The notes: a model not told the origin generated them from the letters alone. Shown: positions 26,097-34,990, counted from the stretch's first letter. The stretch is 50,189 bases of DNA from Alloyangia mangrovi (GCF_002300555.2 NZ_NTHN02000040.1:1-50189); one strand, 5' to 3'. A program made the numbers and translations.

Positions 26097-26525
26097 ATGG
26101 CTGACGCCCCGCTGTCCCTCGACGACTGGGAGATCGTGAAGATTAAGGGCTTCGCCAGCCTCGTCGGCCCGCTGCTGCGGCCGGTGGCACGCGATGTCCG
26201 TTCCCGCTTCGGCCTGCAGACCAACGAGATGCACGCCAACCCGATCGGCTCCATCCATGGCGGCGTGCTGACCACGCTGCTCGACCAGGTGATCGCCATC
26301 GCCGCCTGGAACGCGGCGGACCGCCAGCCCACGGTCACCGTGCAGATGGACACCCGCTTTCTCGGCTCGGCGAAGGCCGGGGATTTCCTCGAGACCCGCG
26401 CCGAGATCCGCCACCAGACCCGCTCGCTGATTTTCGTCGACGGCGAGGTGCTGCGCGGCGACACTCCGATCGCGACCGCCACGGCGGTGATGAAGATAGC
26501 TGCAAGAGCAGGAGCAGACGCATGA
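26097..26525 (+). CDS. PaaI-like hotdog thioesterase
   Basis: The 142-aa single-hotdog protein has the motif HANPIGSIHGGVLTTLLDQ (residues 46-64), with HGG at 54-56 and Asp63 in the position of the catalytic acid. PaaI-type thioesterases hydrolyse aryl- or acyl-CoAs, often to rescue trapped CoA in catabolic pathways. It is co-transcribed with IclR and overlaps the start of the CoA-transferase gene (ATGA at 26522-26525). Confidence 0.92.
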   Translation: MADAPLSLDDWEIVKIKGFASLVGPLLRPVARDVRSRFGLQTNEMHANPIGSIHGGVLTTLLDQVIAIAAWNAADRQPTVTVQMDTRFLGSAKAGDFLETRAEIRHQTRSLIFVDGEVLRGDTPIATATAVMKIAARAGADA

Positions 26526-27779
26526 GCGCCCCCCCAGACCGACACCCGCAGCGGCCCGCTTTCCGGCGTCCGCGTGCTCGACTTCTCGCGCATCCTGTCG
26601 GGGCCCTACGCCAGCATGGTGCTGGCCGATCTCGGCGCCGAGGTGATCAAGATCGAGCCGCTCGAGAAGGGCGATGACACCCGCGGCTTCCCGCCCTTTA
26701 TCGGCGACATGAGCCACTATTACATCGCACTGAACCGCAGCAAGAAAAGCCTCTCGGTCGATCTCAAGAGTCCCGATGGCATCCGCATCGCGCGGGAGTT
26801 GGCTGCGCAGAGCGACATCGTGCTGGAGAATTTCCGCCCTGGCGTGATGGATCGGCTCGGGCTCGGTTATGCCGCGCTTAAGGCGGAGAACCCCAAGCTG
26901 GTCTATTGCTCGATCACCGGCTTCGGCAAGAACAGTCCGCATGGCAACAAGCCTGCCTTCGACATCGTGGCACAGGCGCTCTCGGGGGTGATGAGCGTCA
27001 ACCGCGAGCCGGGGCAGGCCCCTAACAAGCTCGGCCTGCCACTCGGCGACATGGCGGGCAGTTTCTTTTCGCTCTTCGGGGTACTGGCGGCGCTGCACGA
27101 GCGCCACGTCACCGGTCAAGGCCGGCACGTCGAGGTCGCCATGCTCGACAGCCTGATCGCCATGCAGGGGTACCTGTCGCAGATCTATTTCGTCACCGGC
27201 CAGACGCCGCAACCCGTCGGCACGCAGCACCCGAGCATCGTGCCCTACGGCGCCTTCGCCACCGCCGACGGCCATGTCATCGTCGCCTGCCTCACCGAGC
27301 GCTTCTGGCACAACTTCGCCCGCTGCATCGGGCGCGAGGAGCTGATCGCAGACCCGCGTTTCGCCGCCTACGAGGCGCGGCTGCAGAACCGCGCGGCGCT
27401 CGAGCCGATCATCCTTGCCGAGATGGGTCGCGAGAGCACCGCCTACTGGCTGGAGCGCCTGTCGGAGTTCGACGTGCCCAACGCCCCGATCCTGTCCATC
27501 GCCGAAGCACTGGAGCAGGAGCATGTCGCGGCGCACGGGCTGATCGAGAGCGTCGAGCACCCAGAGCTCGGGCCGATGCGACTTGTGCGCGGGCCTATCT
27601 TGTTTGATGGCGTGGGGCCGTCGCCCGCCGATGCGCCCTCGCGGCTCGGGGAAGACACGGCAAAGGTGCTTCAGGGCAGGCTGGGCTATAGCGAGGCACA
27701 GCTAATTGAGTTGGAACTTCGAGGTATAATCAAGGCACATCTTCCTATGGCCAGTAAACACCCAGTGAAGACGGGCTAG
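26522..27779 (+). CDS. Class III (CaiB/BaiF) CoA transferase, start out of frame
   Basis: Class III CoA transferases move CoA between carboxylates. The protein shows VLDFSRILSGPYASMVLADL then GAEVIKIE, LENFRPGVMDRLGLGY, LPLGDMAGSFFSLFG with the presumed catalytic Asp, and RHVEVAMLDSLIAMQG. The expected ATG (26522, overlapping the thioesterase stop) is out of frame with the body because of a C7 run at 26529-26535; with six Cs it would read MSAPQTDTRSGPLSGVRVLD. As written, translation could only begin at GTG 26574, which cuts into the conserved N-terminus. Intended product about 418 aa. Confidence 0.85.
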
Positions 27780-28124
27780 GAAATAGTAAACTTTGAACTG
27801 GTCACTTCCGACAACGCTGAGCGTCCTGCGAATAATCTCTGAGTGCGGGGCTGTTTCAGCAAAATCGACCTTATCCGCGCTCTCGCGTTTGGGAACATGG
27901 CCGGAAAGTTCCAATACCCGACGCATTGGTTACCGCTTACTCGGCTCATGCCGCCGGGCGTGAACTGCGCCATCCGGCAAGTCCGAAACGCCAACCGTCC
28001 GACAGGTGGCTTGGGTGATGCACCGCGCTTGAGAAAAACCGATGGGGGCACGCCCCTCCCGGGATAGAGGGACAGTCCAGAGCGGACGGCGACGGCCGAC
28101 GTAAGTCCTATCACTGACCGGACC
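27780..28124. other. Non-coding gap between convergent units
   Basis: Short frames run on both strands but none has codon bias or motifs like its neighbours, and GC is lower. The stretch around 27848-27875 (GGGGCTGTTTCAGC) resembles insertion-sequence ends, but no partner repeat was found. I see no gene here. Confidence 0.4.
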
Positions 28125-28161
28125 AATAAAAAGGCCGGCGCACCCGCGGAGCGCCGGCCTT
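28125..28161 (-). terminator. Intrinsic terminator of the ring-cleavage cluster
   Basis: On the minus strand an 11-bp perfect stem (28151-28161 with 28131-28141, loop 9) is followed at once by TTTTTATT. It lies 18 bp past the cyclase stop codon. This is the clearest intrinsic terminator in the window. Confidence 0.9.
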
Positions 28162-28178
28162 CCCGGGAGGCGCGGACC

Positions 28179-28952
28179 TCAGTCGGCGAGGAGGGCCACC
28201 GGGCGGCACCAGCCGGCCGAGCCGCGGGCGACCTTGACGGGAAAGCAGATCACCTCGAAGCCGGTGTCCGGCAGCTGATCGAGGTTGGCGAGCTTTTCCA
28301 TGTGGCAGTAGACCGTCTCGGCCCCGGCCTTGTGGCCTTCCCAGAAGAGCTCCCACTGGCCGGTCGCCTTGGCCTTTTCCGCCACCGCCTTCAGCGGTGC
28401 GTCCCAGCTCCAGGCGTCGGTGCCGCAGATCTTCATGCCGCGCTCGGCCAGCCAGAGCGTCGCCTCGCGGCCGATGCCGCAGCCCGCGGCGACATAGCCC
28501 GGCTGGCCGTAGAGCGCACCGGCGCGGGTGTTGACCAGAACGATGTCGCCGGGCTGCAGAGCGTGGCCGATGCGGGCGAACTCGGCCTCCATCTCGGCGG
28601 CGCTGACCACGTGGCCATCGGGCAGGTGGCGGAAGTCGAGTTTCACGCCCGGGCCCATGCACCACTCGAGCGGGACCTCGTCGATGGTGATGGCGCGCTC
28701 GCCCTTGTTCATCGTCGGGTGGTAGTGCCAGGGCGCGTCGAGATGGGTGCCGTTGTGGGTGGTCAGCGTCAGCCGCTCCACCGCCGCGCCGGCGCCGTCC
28801 AGCTGGTGCTCGACCGGGATGCCGAACATCTGCGCATATTCGTGCGCGCCGCCCGAATGCTCCATGTATTCGATCTTTGGCCCCATGCCCGGCGGGTCGG
28901 CGGGCACCTCGTCGGTCAGCGTGACCGAAAGGTCGATGATCCTGCGGCTCAT
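28179..28952 (-). CDS. Cyclase-family metal hydrolase (kynurenine-formamidase-like)
   Basis: The 257-aa protein carries HNGTHLDAPWHYHP (residues 66-79), the HxGTHxDxPxH metal motif of the cyclase/arylformamidase family, which includes kynurenine formamidase and isatin hydrolase. ATG 28952 overlaps the FAH gene's stop (ATGA). It is the last gene of the leftward cluster, with a strong terminator after it. In this context it may open a ring or an amide in a late intermediate; the substrate is inference. Confidence 0.9.
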   Translation of the reverse strand: MSRRIIDLSVTLTDEVPADPPGMGPKIEYMEHSGGAHEYAQMFGIPVEHQLDGAGAAVERLTLTTHNGTHLDAPWHYHPTMNKGERAITIDEVPLEWCMGPGVKLDFRHLPDGHVVSAAEMEAEFARIGHALQPGDIVLVNTRAGALYGQPGYVAAGCGIGREATLWLAERGMKICGTDAWSWDAPLKAVAEKAKATGQWELFWEGHKAGAETVYCHMEKLANLDQLPDTGFEVICFPVKVARGSAGWCRPVALLAD

Positions 28953-29920
28953 GTGCGGCCTCCGTTGATGACCTGCTGGTCGATGGCGCCGAAGAGCGGC
29001 GCGTGATCGCGGTCGCGGCATTCCATGAACACCCGGTCGCCGAAGCCCATGTAGGGCGTGCGCGGCGCGCCCTCGTCGAGCAGTTCGATCGCCCGACGCT
29101 CGGCAAGGCAGGAGGAGCCCACCTCGCGGAAATTCTCGTTCGACACGGTGCCGGAGCCCAGAACGGTGCCCGCAACAAGATCACGCGAGCGCGCGGCATG
29201 GGCGAGCAGCTGATCGAAGCCGTAGCTCATCGGGTAGCCCTCGGCGTTTCCGAAGGGCTCGGCATTGAGCTCGACCCGCAGGGGCAAGTCGACGCGTGCG
29301 TCGCGCCAGGCGGCACCCAACTCGTCCGGGGTCAGCGCGACCGGGGCGACGGCGCAGGCGGGCTTGGCCTGCACCCAGCCGAAGCCGGTCTTCATCTCGA
29401 CAGGCGCGATGGCGCGCAGCGACCAGTCGTTGATCTGCACCACCAGCCGGATGCGCGCGGCGGCCTCGGCCGGGGTGCTGCCCATCGGGACGTGGTCGCA
29501 GATCACCCCGAACTCGCCCTCGAAATCGATGCCGTCCTCCTCGGAAGGCAGCGGCACGTCTTGAGTGGCGCCGAGGAAGCGGTCCGACATGCCCTGGTAC
29601 ATCAGCGGCCGTCCCGGCGGGTTGGGATCGAGCCCGAAGACCTTCTGCATGAGCGCGCCGTGGCTGTCATAGGCCGAGCCGTCGAGCCATTGCCAGGCGC
29701 GGGGCAGGGGGGCGAGGGCGCGCTCGGGATCGAAGGGCACGCCGCCGCCCGCGTTCAGCGCGGCGTATTGCTTCTCGAGAGCCGGGGCGAAGGTGTCCCA
29801 GTCCTCCATCAGGAGGCGCAGGCTCTGCACCGCGGTGGCCGGGGTGCAACGCGTGTTGTCGCGGGAGACGAGGTGCAGCCGCCCGTCGGGGCTGCCACCC
29901 TCAAGCGTGGCGAAGCGCAT
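28949..29920 (-). CDS. Fumarylacetoacetate hydrolase (FAH) family protein
   Basis: This 323-aa FAH-superfamily enzyme has the metal ligands in DFEGEFG (E134, E136) and the following INDWSLR (D165) block. FAH-fold enzymes hydrolyse C-C bonds of beta-diketo acids or hydrate and decarboxylate 2-oxo-enoates in ring-cleavage pathways. It starts 1 bp after the alpha/beta hydrolase and overlaps the cyclase by 4 bp. In meta-cleavage pathways it would act after ring opening. Confidence 0.92.
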   Translation of the reverse strand: MRFATLEGGSPDGRLHLVSRDNTRCTPATAVQSLRLLMEDWDTFAPALEKQYAALNAGGGVPFDPERALAPLPRAWQWLDGSAYDSHGALMQKVFGLDPNPPGRPLMYQGMSDRFLGATQDVPLPSEEDGIDFEGEFGVICDHVPMGSTPAEAAARIRLVVQINDWSLRAIAPVEMKTGFGWVQAKPACAVAPVALTPDELGAAWRDARVDLPLRVELNAEPFGNAEGYPMSYGFDQLLAHAARSRDLVAGTVLGSGTVSNENFREVGSSCLAERRAIELLDEGAPRTPYMGFGDRVFMECRDRDHAPLFGAIDQQVINGGRT

Positions 29921-29921
29921 C

Positions 29922-31091
29922 TCAGCCCTCCGCGCTCAGCCGGCCGCCGAGCGTCTCGGCAAACCAGTCGGCGATGAAGTTCCGCCCGTAGGTCATGTTG
30001 TCGGCGCCGACGTGCTCGACCCCGCCCTCGCGGTCGGTGAAGATCTTCAGCTCGCGGCGCGGGGAATTCACCAGCTGGTCGAAGCTCTGGTGCGCGTAAT
30101 CCAGAGCGATCTGCCGGTCATTCGCGCCATGGGTGACGAGGAAGGGCACCTTGATCTTCTCCATCTGCCCGTCGAGGCAGAAGCCTTTGGCCTTGCCAAG
30201 GAACTCATCCATGTCCTTGGCGCCGAAGACCCACATCACGTGGTTCCAGTAATGCGGCACCGGGTTCTCGCCCTCGCGCTTGAGGCGCTTCTGTTGCACC
30301 TCGGCCCAGTTGTGGTTGGCGCCCCAGACCGCGCCCGAGGCAAAGCGCGGCTCGTTGGCGCAGACCCGCGGCGCGTAGTAGCCGCCGAGCGAGATGCCGG
30401 TGATGCCGATGCGCGCCGCGTCCACCTCCTCGCGCGCGGCGAGCCATTCGTAGACCGGGGTGCCCCATGCCTCGCTGTCGAAATGCGCGGGCAGGTCCTG
30501 CAGGCGCAGGCTCTCGCCGGTGCCGGGCTGGTCGACGCAGAGCGTGGCGATGCCGCGCTTGGCCAGCTCATGCGGCAGGAACGACCAGTAGAGCAGCTCC
30601 TTGCAGCTATCGAGGCCGTTCAGGTAGACCACCGCCGGGGCCGGGCCCTCGACGCCCTGCGCCGGGGTGTAGAGCGCCGGGATCACCTTGTCGCCATACG
30701 GGATCTCGAAGCGGCGCACGCTCTCGCCGGAATACTCGGTGCCCTTGAGGAAGTTGGAGAGGCCCTTCCTGTAGGTCACCATCCGCTCGGGATCGCCCTG
30801 GCCCTGCATGCGCTCGGCAAGGATGTAGTAGAGCGCCGCGCGCTTGAGCTTGTCGCCGGCCGAGAAGAGCTTGCCCTCGGCCTCTTCCTCGGTGGCGATC
30901 TCGGTCAGCTTGTCGGCGACGCGCACCCATTCGACCATGAAGTCGCGGGTGCCCGCGTCTTCGCCGTTCTTCGCCTTCTCCAGCAGCGGCTGGCACATGT
31001 CCATGATCTCGCCGATCTCGGCCCCCGAGGCGAGCGCGATGGAGACCGTCAGGTTCCAGACGTAGTTGGGGAAATAGTTGAACATCGCCAT
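29922..31091 (-). CDS. Alpha/beta hydrolase, FrsA/2,6-dihydropseudooxynicotine-hydrolase-like
   Basis: The 389-aa protein has a helical N-terminal cap (residues about 20-115), then a canonical alpha/beta hydrolase core: nucleophile GISLGG (Ser234), an Asp in HGANDRQ (D325) and His360 in GGVEHVGADN. This N-cap architecture is typical of FrsA-like proteins and of 2,6-dihydropseudooxynicotine hydrolase, which cleaves a C-C bond in nicotine breakdown. AAGGAG stands 7 bases before ATG 31091; a second ATG at 31085 is possible. It begins a tight trio with the FAH and cyclase genes. Confidence 0.88.
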   Translation of the reverse strand: MAMFNYFPNYVWNLTVSIALASGAEIGEIMDMCQPLLEKAKNGEDAGTRDFMVEWVRVADKLTEIATEEEAEGKLFSAGDKLKRAALYYILAERMQGQGDPERMVTYRKGLSNFLKGTEYSGESVRRFEIPYGDKVIPALYTPAQGVEGPAPAVVYLNGLDSCKELLYWSFLPHELAKRGIATLCVDQPGTGESLRLQDLPAHFDSEAWGTPVYEWLAAREEVDAARIGITGISLGGYYAPRVCANEPRFASGAVWGANHNWAEVQQKRLKREGENPVPHYWNHVMWVFGAKDMDEFLGKAKGFCLDGQMEKIKVPFLVTHGANDRQIALDYAHQSFDQLVNSPRRELKIFTDREGGVEHVGADNMTYGRNFIADWFAETLGGRLSAEG

Positions 31092-31191
31092 CGGAAGGCT
31101 CCTTGGATCGTCGGGGGATGTGCGGGGGCGCGTGGCCCTCGAGCGGAGGGGTAATCGGCCTTGGCCCATTCGAAAAATGGAAAGGCATGAT

Positions 31192-31220
31192 CCCGGGCAT
31201 TCATGCGCTGAATGCCCGGG
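31192..31220 (-). terminator. Perfect hairpin between the MBL and alpha/beta hydrolase genes
   Basis: 12-bp perfect arms (31209-31220 and 31192-31203) with a 5-base loop begin 10 bp past the MBL stop in the direction of transcription. The T-run (CATTTTTC) comes about 16 bases later, so it could be a partial terminator, an attenuator or an RNA-processing site that separates expression of the two halves of the cluster. Confidence 0.6.
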
Positions 31221-31230
31221 GAGGCAGGCG

Positions 31231-32178
31231 TCAGTAGTCCTGCAGGTCCTCGGCGATGGCGACCTCGCCGCCGTAGATGGCCGAGATCTGCTGCGCCCAG
31301 TCTTGGGTCATCTCGGGGGTGACGCGCGCCCCGGCAGCGATATGGGTCGCCACGACCTTGCCCACGTCCGCCGCGACGGCCATGCGGCCGATCTCCTCGG
31401 GGGTGACGTGGTGCGCCGAGAGGTGCTGCTCGATCTCGCCGACGAGGTGCTCGGGCGCGGTCTTGCGCACCGTATCCATGATCGACGGCAGGTCGATCAG
31501 TTCCGAGACCAGCAGGTCCGCGCCCTGCGCCAGCGCGATCACCGCGTCGGACCAGCCAGTGTCGCCGGTGTAGACGATGGTTCGGTCGGGCGTCTGGAAG
31601 CGGAACGAGAGAGACTCGTATTTGCTGTCGAGATCGCTGCCATGGGCAAAGCTGTAGTGGCTGTTCTTGGCGGTGGTCACGGTGACATCGCCAAGGGTGA
31701 AGGTCTCGCCGCCGCGGATCTCCTGCACCTGCACCAGCTCGTCCGCGGTCATGATCGTCGCGTCGGCCATGCCGTAGGCGGCCTCCATCGCCGGGCCCAT
31801 GCCCTCGATCATGCCGTCGATCAACGCCTTGGTGCCCGGCGGGCCATAGATCATCACCGGCTTGTCGGGGTTGGTCTGGAAGCGCTGGCCGAGCACGGCG
31901 AGCAGCCCGCCGACGTGGTCGAAATGCAGGTGGCTCAGCACGACGTCATCGACATCGCCCATCCGCAGGCGCTTGGCCGCGAGGCGGATCGACAACCCGT
32001 CGCCGGCGTCGATGACGATGTTGCGGCCGTTGACCTGCAAGAGGTTCGCGGGCTGCGAGCGGTCGGCGCGGGCGATCGGCCCGCCGCCGCTGCCGAGCAC
32101 GGTGAACGTGGTCTCGGCCATGGCCGGAAGCGCGGTGGCGGCAAGCAGCGTGAGCGCGGTTGCGTGGGTCTTGAACAT
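31231..32178 (-). CDS. Exported MBL-fold metallo-hydrolase
   Basis: The 315-aa protein starts with a Sec signal peptide (MFKTHATALTLLAATALPAM, cleaved after AMA) and has the metallo-beta-lactamase motif HLHFDH (83-88), with further histidines in KNSHYSFAHG and VATHIAAG as expected metal ligands. Family members hydrolyse lactones, phosphodiesters, sulfates or beta-lactams. An exported hydrolase in an otherwise cytoplasmic catabolic cluster could release the transportable substrate in the periplasm for the MFS transporter. That role is inferred from position. Confidence 0.9.
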   Translation of the reverse strand: MFKTHATALTLLAATALPAMAETTFTVLGSGGGPIARADRSQPANLLQVNGRNIVIDAGDGLSIRLAAKRLRMGDVDDVVLSHLHFDHVGGLLAVLGQRFQTNPDKPVMIYGPPGTKALIDGMIEGMGPAMEAAYGMADATIMTADELVQVQEIRGGETFTLGDVTVTTAKNSHYSFAHGSDLDSKYESLSFRFQTPDRTIVYTGDTGWSDAVIALAQGADLLVSELIDLPSIMDTVRKTAPEHLVGEIEQHLSAHHVTPEEIGRMAVAADVGKVVATHIAAGARVTPEMTQDWAQQISAIYGGEVAIAEDLQDY

Positions 32179-32232
32179 GTGGGTCTCCTCCTCAGTACCG
32201 GGTCCGCCGCGGGGCGGACCCTTCTTCTCAAT

Positions 32233-33396
32233 TTAGCGTTCGGCGCGGGTGCCGCGGGCAAAGCAGGTCACCGACAGGGCGGCGATGCCCACTGCCATGA
32301 CCCCGAGCGCCCCGATCCCGAGGCTCTCCATCAGCATGCCGCCGACGATCGGGCCGAGCGCCGAGCCGGTCATCAGCATCGCCGGGGTTGCGGCGGCGGC
32401 GCGGCCGGACCTGTCCATGCGCGCCAGCAGCCCGAAGGCGAAGGTATGGGTGAAAATCTGCACCGCCACGAAGACCGCCGCGACCGGCGCCCAGATCGCG
32501 AAGGCGGTGGCAAAGGTCAGCGCCAGCGCCAGCGCCGCCTGCACCACGGGGCCGGCCATGACGACGCGGCGCGGCGAAAGGCGCTTTTCCAACAGCGCGG
32601 CAAGCGGCGCGGGGCCGACGAAGTTCACCACCCCGAGCGCGATCAGCGTGCCGACGATGGCTTGCGGCGCGAAGCCCCGGGCGGTGCCGATCACCTCGAC
32701 GAAGGAGAAGACCATCGCCTGGTTGAAGGTCATGAGGCTCACCCCCGCGACGACCGCCATGACGCCGGGCGCGAGCGGGCCGCGCGCCGCTGGGGCGTCG
32801 CTCCGGTCCCCGGCATCGGGGAAGGCGAGCAGCGTCGCCAGCGTCGCCACCGTCATGATCGCCCCGAAGCTCAGGAAGAGCGCCGCGCCGCCATGCTGGG
32901 CCAACAGCGGCGGCACCGCGCCCATGTAGATCACCCCGAAGAGACCGAGCCCGACGCCCGCGATGGCAAACAGCCGGTGCGGGTTGCCCGAGCGGCCCAT
33001 GGTGCCATGCACGAGGCTCAGCGCCACGCCGTTCGCCATGCCGCCCAGCAGGTGCAGCGCTGCGAGCGGCAGGAAGGCGCTCTGACGCGCGGCCAACAGG
33101 AAAGCTACAGCGGCGAGCGCGAAGCCTGCCACCGCCAGCGCCTTGCGCGGCAGGCGGGTGAAGTTGCGTGCGGTCAGCACGCTCGCAAGCACCGCCCCGA
33201 TCAGGAACAGCGTGACCAGCGCCCCGGCCTCGCGCGGGCCGAAGCCGAAGCGGGCGATCAGCGCGCCTACCCAGACCGGTAGCGCGACTAGGTCGACAAG
33301 TCCCGCGCAATGGCCGACCACGAGCGCGGCGGCCCCGGTCTTGGCTATACCCGGCGCAGCGCGCATCGCTGCCGGAGATGCTCCGGTATCACTCAT
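32233..33396 (-). CDS. MFS transporter
   Basis: This 387-aa major-facilitator protein has 12 predicted helices and a mid-protein cytoplasmic loop near residue 195. The N-terminal half has a GxGLGLFGVIYMG stretch. It lies between the exported hydrolase and the FAD monooxygenase, so it probably imports the cluster's substrate or exports a by-product. The sequence alone does not show direction or ligand. An AGGAGG ribosome site precedes ATG 33396. Confidence 0.92.
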   Translation of the reverse strand: MSDTGASPAAMRAAPGIAKTGAAALVVGHCAGLVDLVALPVWVGALIARFGFGPREAGALVTLFLIGAVLASVLTARNFTRLPRKALAVAGFALAAVAFLLAARQSAFLPLAALHLLGGMANGVALSLVHGTMGRSGNPHRLFAIAGVGLGLFGVIYMGAVPPLLAQHGGAALFLSFGAIMTVATLATLLAFPDAGDRSDAPAARGPLAPGVMAVVAGVSLMTFNQAMVFSFVEVIGTARGFAPQAIVGTLIALGVVNFVGPAPLAALLEKRLSPRRVVMAGPVVQAALALALTFATAFAIWAPVAAVFVAVQIFTHTFAFGLLARMDRSGRAAAATPAMLMTGSALGPIVGGMLMESLGIGALGVMAVGIAALSVTCFARGTRAER

Positions 33397-33479
33397 TCAA
33401 TGTCCTCCTCCCTGTACGCCGGCTCCCCCGCCGGCCGTTCATTATCCTGCCCCCGCGGGGACAGCGTGTTTGCCTTGGG

Positions 33480-34610
33480 TCAGACCGGCTCGGTCAGGGC
33501 CATCATCGAGCGCCCCATCAGGGCGTTGTGCTCGCGCTGGTCGCCGCCGGTGACCTCGATCTCCGAGAGGCGCGCCGAGTTGGTGACCACCATGCTGCAG
33601 CGGTCCCAGCGGCGCGCCTCATGCGCGGCAAAGGCCTCGGCCACGGTCCCGGCGCGGAGCAGTTCCTCGGCGAGGACCAGCCCGTCCTCCATGCCGATGC
33701 AGGCCCCGGCGCCGAGATGCGGCGTCGTCGCGTGCACCGCGTCGCCGATCAGCATGATGCGGCCGACGTGCCAGGGCTGCGGCAGCAGCATCTTTTCGAG
33801 CGGGCGGTAGATCAGCTTGCTGTCCTCGCTCAGCGCGTCCTTCACGGCTGAGAGGATCGGCGAGGGAAACTGGTCCAGCATCGCCTTCATGCGCGGGAGC
33901 AACTCGGACTCATCGACCCAGTCGTTGGTCGGGCGGTCCTCGGTGACGAACATGTAGCTGCGCCCCTCGGAAACCGGGTTGATCCCGACCTTCAGCCCCT
34001 TGCCGAGCCACATGTTGAGCGTCTCGACCCCCTCGGGCGTCGGCAGCTCGGCGCGCCAGACAGCCTGGCCGACATAGGCGGGCTTGGGAGCGTCCGGCAT
34101 CAGCGTGGCGCGGGTCTTGGAGAAGAGCCCGTCGGCGCCGATCACCACGTCGTAGCGGCCCGAGGTGCCGTCGGTGAAACTGACGGTGACGCCGGTTGCA
34201 TCCTCGTTGAGTGTTTCGAAGCTGCAGCCGAGCTTGACCGACACACCCGCCGCGCGGGTCGCCTCGGAAAGGATCGCCGCCAGCGCCGGGCGCATGATCG
34301 CGGCATTGCCCGGAAGGCCGGTGCCGGGCATCGGCGGGGTGGGGATGGTGACGATCACCTGGTCATTGTGCGGCATGCGCACCACCAGCCCGTCGGTTGC
34401 GGCGCCGGTAGCCTTGAAGGCGTCAAGGATACCGAGCTGGGCGAAAACCCGCAGCGTCGCGCCGTGCAGGCTGATCCCCGCACCGTAGCTGCGCCAGCCG
34501 GCGTCAATCTCGACCAGGTCGGTCTCGACGCCGCCGCGCGCCAGCATGATCGCCGCGGACATGCCCGAAAAGCCGCCGCCGATGATCAGAACTTTCTGTA
34601 CCGCTGCCAT
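33480..34610 (-). CDS. FAD-dependent aromatic monooxygenase
   Basis: The 376-aa flavoprotein belongs to the PHBH-like class A monooxygenases. It has the Rossmann fingerprint GGGFSG (11-16), the DG motif DVVIGADGLFSKTR (154-167) and GDAVHATTPHLGAGA (289-303). Such enzymes hydroxylate phenols or N-heteroaromatics (salicylate, 6-hydroxynicotinate, 2,6-dihydroxypyridine) with NAD(P)H and O2. It follows the Rieske gene after 2 bp and probably prepares the ring for the VOC dioxygenase. Substrate not determined. Confidence 0.93.
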   Translation of the reverse strand: MAAVQKVLIIGGGFSGMSAAIMLARGGVETDLVEIDAGWRSYGAGISLHGATLRVFAQLGILDAFKATGAATDGLVVRMPHNDQVIVTIPTPPMPGTGLPGNAAIMRPALAAILSEATRAAGVSVKLGCSFETLNEDATGVTVSFTDGTSGRYDVVIGADGLFSKTRATLMPDAPKPAYVGQAVWRAELPTPEGVETLNMWLGKGLKVGINPVSEGRSYMFVTEDRPTNDWVDESELLPRMKAMLDQFPSPILSAVKDALSEDSKLIYRPLEKMLLPQPWHVGRIMLIGDAVHATTPHLGAGACIGMEDGLVLAEELLRAGTVAEAFAAHEARRWDRCSMVVTNSARLSEIEVTGGDQREHNALMGRSMMALTEPV

Positions 34611-34612
34611 GA

Positions 34613-34990
34613 TCAGCCCTCCCGTGCTGCGCGTCCGGCGACCTGTGCCGGGACGCTGATGGACCCGTCCTCTGCCTCGGTGAGAGGCACGCGGGTCAGG
34701 TTTCTTCCCAGGCAGGGGCCCGACACGCAGGCCCCTGTTTCAATTTCAAAAAGTGCGCCGTGGGCGTGGCAGGCGATATGCGTGCCCTCGCCGTTCAGGT
34801 AGGCATCCCGGCGCCAGGCCATCGGCGTGCCGCCGCGGTAGTGCGGGCAGGCGTCCATGTAGCCATGCAGGCGCCCGCCGCGGTTCACCACGATGACGTT
34901 GCGCGGGGCGCCGGGCAGGGGCAGGAAGCCACGGGCGGTGCCCTCGGGGATGTCGTCCCGGTGGCACAGCCTCAGCTGGCCCGCGCTCAT
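34613..34990 (-). CDS. Rieske-type [2Fe-2S] ferredoxin
   Basis: This 125-aa Rieske domain has cluster ligands CPH (C48, H50) and CHAH (C74, H77), spaced as in Rieske ferredoxins of ring-hydroxylating systems. No oxygenase alpha subunit or ferredoxin reductase is encoded nearby, so its partner is unclear: it may serve the dioxygenase (keeping iron reduced) or an oxygenase elsewhere. ATG 34990 overlaps the VOC gene's stop by 4 bp. Unusually for an orphan ferredoxin, it is locked between the dioxygenase and the flavin monooxygenase. Confidence 0.92.
   Translation of the reverse strand: MSAGQLRLCHRDDIPEGTARGFLPLPGAPRNVIVVNRGGRLHGYMDACPHYRGGTPMAWRRDAYLNGEGTHIACHAHGALFEIETGACVSGPCLGRNLTRVPLTEAEDGSISVPAQVAGRAAREG

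Noticed and set aside
27843-28067. 74-codon plus-strand frame in the gap
   Set aside because: No ribosome site, codon bias or recognisable motif; the opposite strand is equally open.
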